DNA of 64,000 bases. It comes from Haladaptatus caseinilyticus (GTDB lineage Archaea > Halobacteriota > Halobacteria > Halobacteriales > Haladaptataceae). Shown here piece after piece: positions 60,426-64,000 of the stretch. A program made the position numbers and the translations under genes. The notes under the pieces are model-generated. The model had not been told where the DNA came from. It made no database searches and worked only from the letters and a program-made list of their open reading frames with translations. Position 1 is the stretch's first letter; each line of letters begins with the position of its first letter. Where the stretch lies: NCBI RefSeq assembly GCF_026248685.1, contig NZ_CP111042.1, positions 186,001-250,000 of the forward strand, written 5' to 3'.

Positions 60426-61622
60426 ATGTCTTCGAATCGGCGACATCCATGGGATGAAGGCAACCAAAGAGACTTCTCCTGGTTCAGATCACGCCGTCGG
60501 CTATCCGTATTCATTCTCCACATAATTGTGCTTACCCAAATCCCTGTCGTCTCTGCACATGGAGCAACTGCAACCGGAGGACTAGCCCCGGGACATGGGG
60601 TTTTACTCGTTCTCGGCGGGATTGGGCTTCTTGGTGGAACCATTCTCTGTAAGCGAATTAATCGCATCTCACCAACAGTTGCACTTTCGGGCGTGTTTGT
60701 CGGACTCGTTGTGACTGCGCTTGGAGCAATCCTCTTCGAAGCGCTATCGCCGGAAGTTACCTATTCAGCGGCTTCTATGCCCTTCCCACGGTCGTGGTAC
60801 TTCCCACTGGCCGTATCGGTCGGTTTTCTGATTATGGTGTCGAGTCTCGTCGTCGGCCGGATTCGATGGCCAACCCGCCCTCGATACACCTTCCTCGGGA
60901 TTCTAATGGGATTGTGGATCGCGTATCCGTATCTCTTTCCTGGTCACACTAGTGACTCACATCCACTCGGGTACGCAATCGTCTTGGGGACACCCATCCT
61001 CGTTGGGTATATCATTTGGAAAGACGTAGGAAGTGTGCTCTCTGCAGTTCTTCGTGATCCGATTGCTCGTCGATTCGGTGTTGGTGTCGGAATTATCGTC
61101 GCTCTGTTCTTTATCTCTGTGACCGGTTATCTATCGTTTTTCCCGGAAGGAGGCCTCCCACACGAGCAGTCAATTGTTGTTTTACCCGCAATCTATCAAC
61201 TCGTGACATGGCCCACACTCGAAATCTATCTCCCTCATATTCCTCTTTTCGTGGCGGTGTCGCCCGGACAGGTCATTGTTGTCGGATTGTTGAGTACCCT
61301 TATTGGGTTGAATGCAGCCTTCATCGCCCGTCACTGGCGCGTTGAGGAACGAGCCGGAATGACACAGAGCACCGCCGGAGCGGGGGCAATCGTGGGGTCA
61401 TGTACGTGTGGTTGCTGTGGGCCACTTGTTGCCAAAGTTGCAGTGCTGACAGCTGGTCCTTCTATCGCAGCCCCACTATATTGGGTATTCGTCGATACGG
61501 CTTCCCCGTTAAGCGCGCTATTCATTATTGCGAGCATCATCCTGTTCGCAGGGAGTCTCGTTTATTCAGTTGAAGCGGCGCGTCAACCCGGCCAATCAGC
61601 AGTAATTGCTCCGGCTGATTGA
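60426..61622 (+). CDS. Polytopic membrane protein with Cys cluster
   Basis: A 398-residue protein with about nine membrane segments. An N-terminal basic stretch is followed by a signal-like helix (VFILHIIVLTQIPVVSAHGA). A hydrophilic loop near residue 320-330 holds SCTCGCCGPLVAK, a cysteine cluster that may bind copper or another metal. Adjacent to a halocyanin gene, which favours a role in copper handling or electron transfer (inference). No family name recognised. Confidence 0.6.
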   Translation: MSSNRRHPWDEGNQRDFSWFRSRRRLSVFILHIIVLTQIPVVSAHGATATGGLAPGHGVLLVLGGIGLLGGTILCKRINRISPTVALSGVFVGLVVTALGAILFEALSPEVTYSAASMPFPRSWYFPLAVSVGFLIMVSSLVVGRIRWPTRPRYTFLGILMGLWIAYPYLFPGHTSDSHPLGYAIVLGTPILVGYIIWKDVGSVLSAVLRDPIARRFGVGVGIIVALFFISVTGYLSFFPEGGLPHEQSIVVLPAIYQLVTWPTLEIYLPHIPLFVAVSPGQVIVVGLLSTLIGLNAAFIARHWRVEERAGMTQSTAGAGAIVGSCTCGCCGPLVAKVAVLTAGPSIAAPLYWVFVDTASPLSALFIIASIILFAGSLVYSVEAARQPGQSAVIAPAD

Positions 61623-61696
61623 GTTCTGATTATCTTAGGACAACCCTCCTCCCACGTAATTGTCGTTCTAAACACACTTTTCACAGTTAATGGCGA

Positions 61697-61960
61697 TTGA
61701 CTGCCGAGAGGGATGTGTCCGATCAACATAACAAGAAACTCGTAGTAACTGATGCGCATATCTTTTCAATGGAGAGAAGGGCCATACGAAGGGCGTCAGA
61801 AGACGACAGTCTCAAAGATATTTCGGGTCTCCAGTTTAGCAAGGGCATTCAAGAAAGCAAGATTCGTCTTCAAGGCACGGGAATAGACGACGAATATTCT
61901 GCAAAGAAGTCCTATGGTGAGGCATTCGTTGCTGCCGTCCGAAAGCAAATCAATTGCTGA
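61697..61960 (+). CDS. Small basic protein, unknown
   Basis: An 87-residue frame with TTG 61697 (GTG 61715 possible): MTAERDVSDQHNKKLVVTDA, AIRRASEDDSLKDISGLQFS, GIQESKIRLQGTGIDDEYSA, ending AAVRKQINC. It looks like a soluble alpha/beta protein. Converges with an RHH gene. Family unknown. Confidence 0.45.
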   Translation: MTAERDVSDQHNKKLVVTDAHIFSMERRAIRRASEDDSLKDISGLQFSKGIQESKIRLQGTGIDDEYSAKKSYGEAFVAAVRKQINC

Positions 61961-61970
61961 TCTTGTTTGG

Positions 61971-62309
61971 TCAATCTGCATTCATTTCTGATCGACCGAA
62001 CATCCATGACTTTGCACGTGTGAGTAGTGACGTCTCCTTACTATCTTCGACCGCCGGGACCGGATCGGCTTCGAGTTGTCGCGTCAGCCGGTTATTTTCT
62101 TCGTGCAATCGCTCAATTTCGCCTTCAAGCCGGGAGAGAGCCTCTCTCAGGAAAGAGGATTCAACATCTGAATCCAGTGTTGAATGCGTTGAATCACGAT
62201 TACGGATGATTTGACGGACGTATTCACTTCTGGATTCATCTCGTTTCTTCGCTTCTTTCTCCAACTCCTCTATTTCGTCTCTCTCAAGCCGGACGGTCAT
62301 ATTCTTCAT
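61971..62309 (-). CDS. Ribbon-helix-helix (CopG/Arc-type) protein with coiled coil
   Basis: A 112-residue protein. Residues 3-35 (NMTVRLERDEIEELEKEAKK, SRSEYVRQIIRNR) are a classic ribbon-helix-helix DNA-binding domain; residues 50-85 (FLREALSRLEGEIERLHEEN, NRLTRQLE) form a coiled coil for dimer or partner contact. Such proteins act as regulators or plasmid copy/partition factors. ATG 62309 or 62300. Palindrome site 6 lies 80 bases upstream of its start. Confidence 0.82.
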   Translation of the reverse strand: MKNMTVRLERDEIEELEKEAKKRDESRSEYVRQIIRNRDSTHSTLDSDVESSFLREALSRLEGEIERLHEENNRLTRQLEADPVPAVEDSKETSLLTRAKSWMFGRSEMNAD

Positions 62310-62652
62310 TGAGTTGGTCTGTGAATGCGCCCGGATTCATATAGGATTCAGTCAGACGTGCGTGCGACGTATTTCGAGTGGAACCAGTAGTTAGTATAAT
62401 ATACTAACATACGCGGCCAGCGTATCGATTGTCCTCGCTTACAGAAGTTGAGACTGGTGTTCTCAATGCATGGAGAATTAAATTAATACAGAATTATTGA
62501 CACTGTCCGCATGATTTGTACTAGTGCCGGTCTCCTGTCTATCCTGGGTAAGTAATTGTCTCATATCCAAATAGATACCGAAAAATTGGACCATGTTCGG
62601 AATTCTACGGAGTCATAAACATTTATCTATGTAGTACATTCTGTATAGAACT
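62310..62652. other. Intergenic stretch between RHH and peroxiredoxin genes
   Basis: About 340 bases with divergent promoters. Palindrome site 6 at 62390 is the only clear structure. AT-rich parts lie at 62470-62500 and 62610-62640. Confidence 0.4.
62390..62408. promoter_or_regulatory. 19-bp palindrome, site 6 (GTTAGTATAATATACTAAC)
   Basis: The most symmetric copy, with both 8-base arms perfect. It lies 81 bases before the RHH gene (minus strand) and 245 before the peroxiredoxin gene. Confidence 0.5.
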
Positions 62653-63219
62653 ATGTCCGATGACTTTCCACTTCCGGACAACTTACCCGTACCGGATGAC
62701 GATGGAGTGGCCGACCATCTCCAGGGGATGGAGATGCCCAACGTCTCCCTCTCAGCGACCGACAGCACGACGATCAACCTCCAAGAACTGCCCCCTCGAA
62801 CAGTTATCTACGTCTATCCACTGACTGGGCGGCCAGACAAGGACGTGATCCCAGAAGGGTGGGAAGACGTCCCGGGAGCTCGTGGCTGTACTCCTGAGTC
62901 ATGCGGGTTTCGTAGTCATTACGATGCACTTCGAGAGAATGGAGTTGGGGAGGTATTTGGACTGTCTACGCAGTCAAGTGAGTACCAACGCGAAGCCCGT
63001 GATCGTTTGCACCTCCCCTTTGAGATGCTGAGTGATGCCGAGCAGGAGTTGACACATGAGCTTGACTTGCCGATGTTCACTATCAAGGGAGATGAGTACT
63101 TGAAGCGATTGACACTAGTGATCTCTGATGGATGTATTGAACACGTCTTCTATCCGATTTTCCCACCAGACGAACATGCGAATGAAGTGCTAAAGTGGGT
63201 AACGGATAATCCCCGCTAA
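62653..63219 (+). CDS. Peroxiredoxin (PrxQ/BCP-like)
   Basis: A 188-residue thiol peroxidase. VIYVYPLTGRPDKDVIPEGW, then GARGCTPESCGFRSHYDAL: Cys79 is the peroxidatic cysteine and Cys84 the resolving one, five residues later as in the PrxQ/BCP group. It reduces peroxides with a thiol donor in the cytosol. Start ATG 62653. Monocistronic. Confidence 0.88.
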   Translation: MSDDFPLPDNLPVPDDDGVADHLQGMEMPNVSLSATDSTTINLQELPPRTVIYVYPLTGRPDKDVIPEGWEDVPGARGCTPESCGFRSHYDALRENGVGEVFGLSTQSSEYQREARDRLHLPFEMLSDAEQELTHELDLPMFTIKGDEYLKRLTLVISDGCIEHVFYPIFPPDEHANEVLKWVTDNPR

Positions 63220-63302
63220 GAGGCCAGTAGAACTGCTGCTTCCGTTTAGCCAACCGATTTATACCGATAGCAATCTCAGGCTCCTAATAGAGCCTCGGTT
63301 TA

Positions 63303-63626
63303 CTATTTGGGTGGGTCTGCGTCCTCACTGAAGCCACTCCCGTACGTTTCGAGCACTTCTGTAACGGTGACCTCGTACGCGTCGTACCACTCTGTCCACC
63401 GCTGCTTCGCCTGTTTGTGGTCTGAAGCCGCTCCAAATGACTCAAGCGCGTTCAGTGACTTCCAGTAGTACACGACAAGAATCTCCTCACTCTCCGAGGC
63501 GTTCCACGTGCGTTTACCGAGATACCCATCCGTCTCTTTAGCAGCTGCTTGTATCGCGTCGTTCAACTTGTGAAATTCCTCATCGTACTCACCCGGTTCA
63601 AGACGGAACGTGACAAGATACATCAC
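63303..63626 (-). CDS. ABM-fold (monooxygenase-like) small protein
   Basis: A 107-residue protein: YLVTFRLEPGEYDEEFHKLN, AAAKETDGYLGKRTWNASES, EEILVVYYWKSLNALESFGA, AKQRWTEWYDAYEVTVTEVL. The beta-alpha-beta pattern with a central G-Y-L-G-K-R-x-W and V-V-Y-Y-W-K fits the antibiotic-biosynthesis-monooxygenase (dimeric ferredoxin-like) fold. Function unknown. ATG 63626 or 63623. Confidence 0.78.
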   Translation of the reverse strand: MMYLVTFRLEPGEYDEEFHKLNDAIQAAAKETDGYLGKRTWNASESEEILVVYYWKSLNALESFGAASDHKQAKQRWTEWYDAYEVTVTEVLETYGSGFSEDADPPK

Positions 63627-63846
63627 TACTTATTCTCACCCACGCCGATAAGATGATTCCCATCGGTGGACATACACTTTCGCTATTGGATACTCGCTGA
63701 CCTACCGTCCTTCTCGTGTTTTCGTCTCTGGCCAGTCTCGCCTGGAACCCCACAACTATCCAGTGCTTCAGAGAATACTCGTATGGACAACCCAACCATA
63801 TCGGAGGCCTGTACCACCTTCCGAGTGAATCCTGTGGTGACTGCCT

Positions 63847-64000
63847 ATGACACAACATGACAACCGGCCAACCGAGAACCGATTTGCAACCATTGCTGTT
63901 GGCGCCGCTGATACTGAGAAGCGTCCCCACAGAGGTGGCACAAGCGATGTCGTCCCGCCAATCCACCTATCGACCACGTTCGAGTGGGGGAGTGGGGACA
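63847..64000 (+). CDS. Trans-sulfuration PLP enzyme, N-terminal part
   Basis: ATG 63847 opens MTQHDNRPTENRFATIAVGA, followed by SDVVPPIHLSTTFEW, the start of the Cys/Met-metabolism PLP-dependent family (cystathionine gamma-synthase or gamma-lyase, homocysteine-related). The sequence is cut at 64000; the catalytic Lys and other parts are beyond the window. Which reaction it does cannot be told from this part. Confidence 0.75.
   Translation, partial: MTQHDNRPTENRFATIAVGAADTEKRPHRGGTSDVVPPIHLSTTFEWGSGD

Overview
The window is haloarchaeal DNA (class Halobacteria). Proteins are acidic, secreted proteins carry twin-arginine lipobox signals, and several families are haloarchaeal hallmarks: HalOD1, DUF7344, bat-type HTH regulators, DUF5786, halocyanin and Orc1/Cdc6. 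An Orc1/Cdc6 gene with iterons, a ParA operon and two Rep-like modules, among many broken genes and toxin-antitoxin cassettes, suggest a megaplasmid or a plasmid-derived accessory region. No rRNA, tRNA or CRISPR array was seen.

Layout. 1-8.2 kb: a branched-chain-amino-acid-type ABC importer operon (binding lipoprotein, two permeases, two ATPases), followed by a FAD oxidoreductase and a bicupin; together they look like uptake and oxidation of an amino acid or amine. 8.6-20 kb: an SDR, a TMEM175 channel with an epoxide hydrolase, VOC and YdeI-like proteins, a PiT phosphate permease, VapBC and an HTH/TumE-like pair, all set among fragments of a SWIM zinc-finger gene and an SprT-like metallopeptidase gene. 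Relics of thyX, an IclR regulator and an SDR also lie here. 20-28 kb: a MazF/HTH pair, DUF5786, a cluster of HalOD1, DUF7344 and bat regulators, a truncated GGGP synthase and a second VapBC. 28.9-43 kb: Usp, a sugar MFS carrier, a DUF234-type ATPase, SMR, a 40-residue zinc-finger protein, a Fic-like protein, a GC-rich malectin protein, an SDR and a Gfo/Idh/MocA dehydrogenase. 42.3-43.0 kb: a truncated Rep-like gene with an inverted-repeat and hairpin array. 43-50 kb: a Tat phosphoesterase, a polB relic, a second HalOD1/DUF7344/bat cluster and a second HTH/TumE-like pair. 50-59 kb: an AbrB-like protein, an HTH-PIN pair, the iteron origin with orc1/cdc6, a tnpB relic, parA with its partner inside an AT-rich CTATAGG field, and an intact Rep-like gene with its own inverted-repeat and hairpin array. 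59.4-64 kb: halocyanin next to a polytopic Cys-rich membrane protein, a tfb relic, an RHH protein, a PrxQ peroxiredoxin, an ABM-fold protein and the start of a trans-sulfuration enzyme.

How it fits together. The right half is the replication, partition and plasmid-stability machinery; the left half is metabolic cargo. The SWIM-SprT pair is the main repeated sequence: about ten SWIM and six SprT pieces, nearly all damaged. One SprT gene appears split into complementary halves by 3.8 kb of cargo, so these genes may have served as recombination sites. A 19-bp palindrome with half-site GTTAGTA recurs six times and may be a shared operator. The strongest candidates for an undescribed system are the two Rep-like genes with matching downstream inverted-repeat and hairpin arrays, and the HTH-PIN and HTH/TumE-like cassettes.
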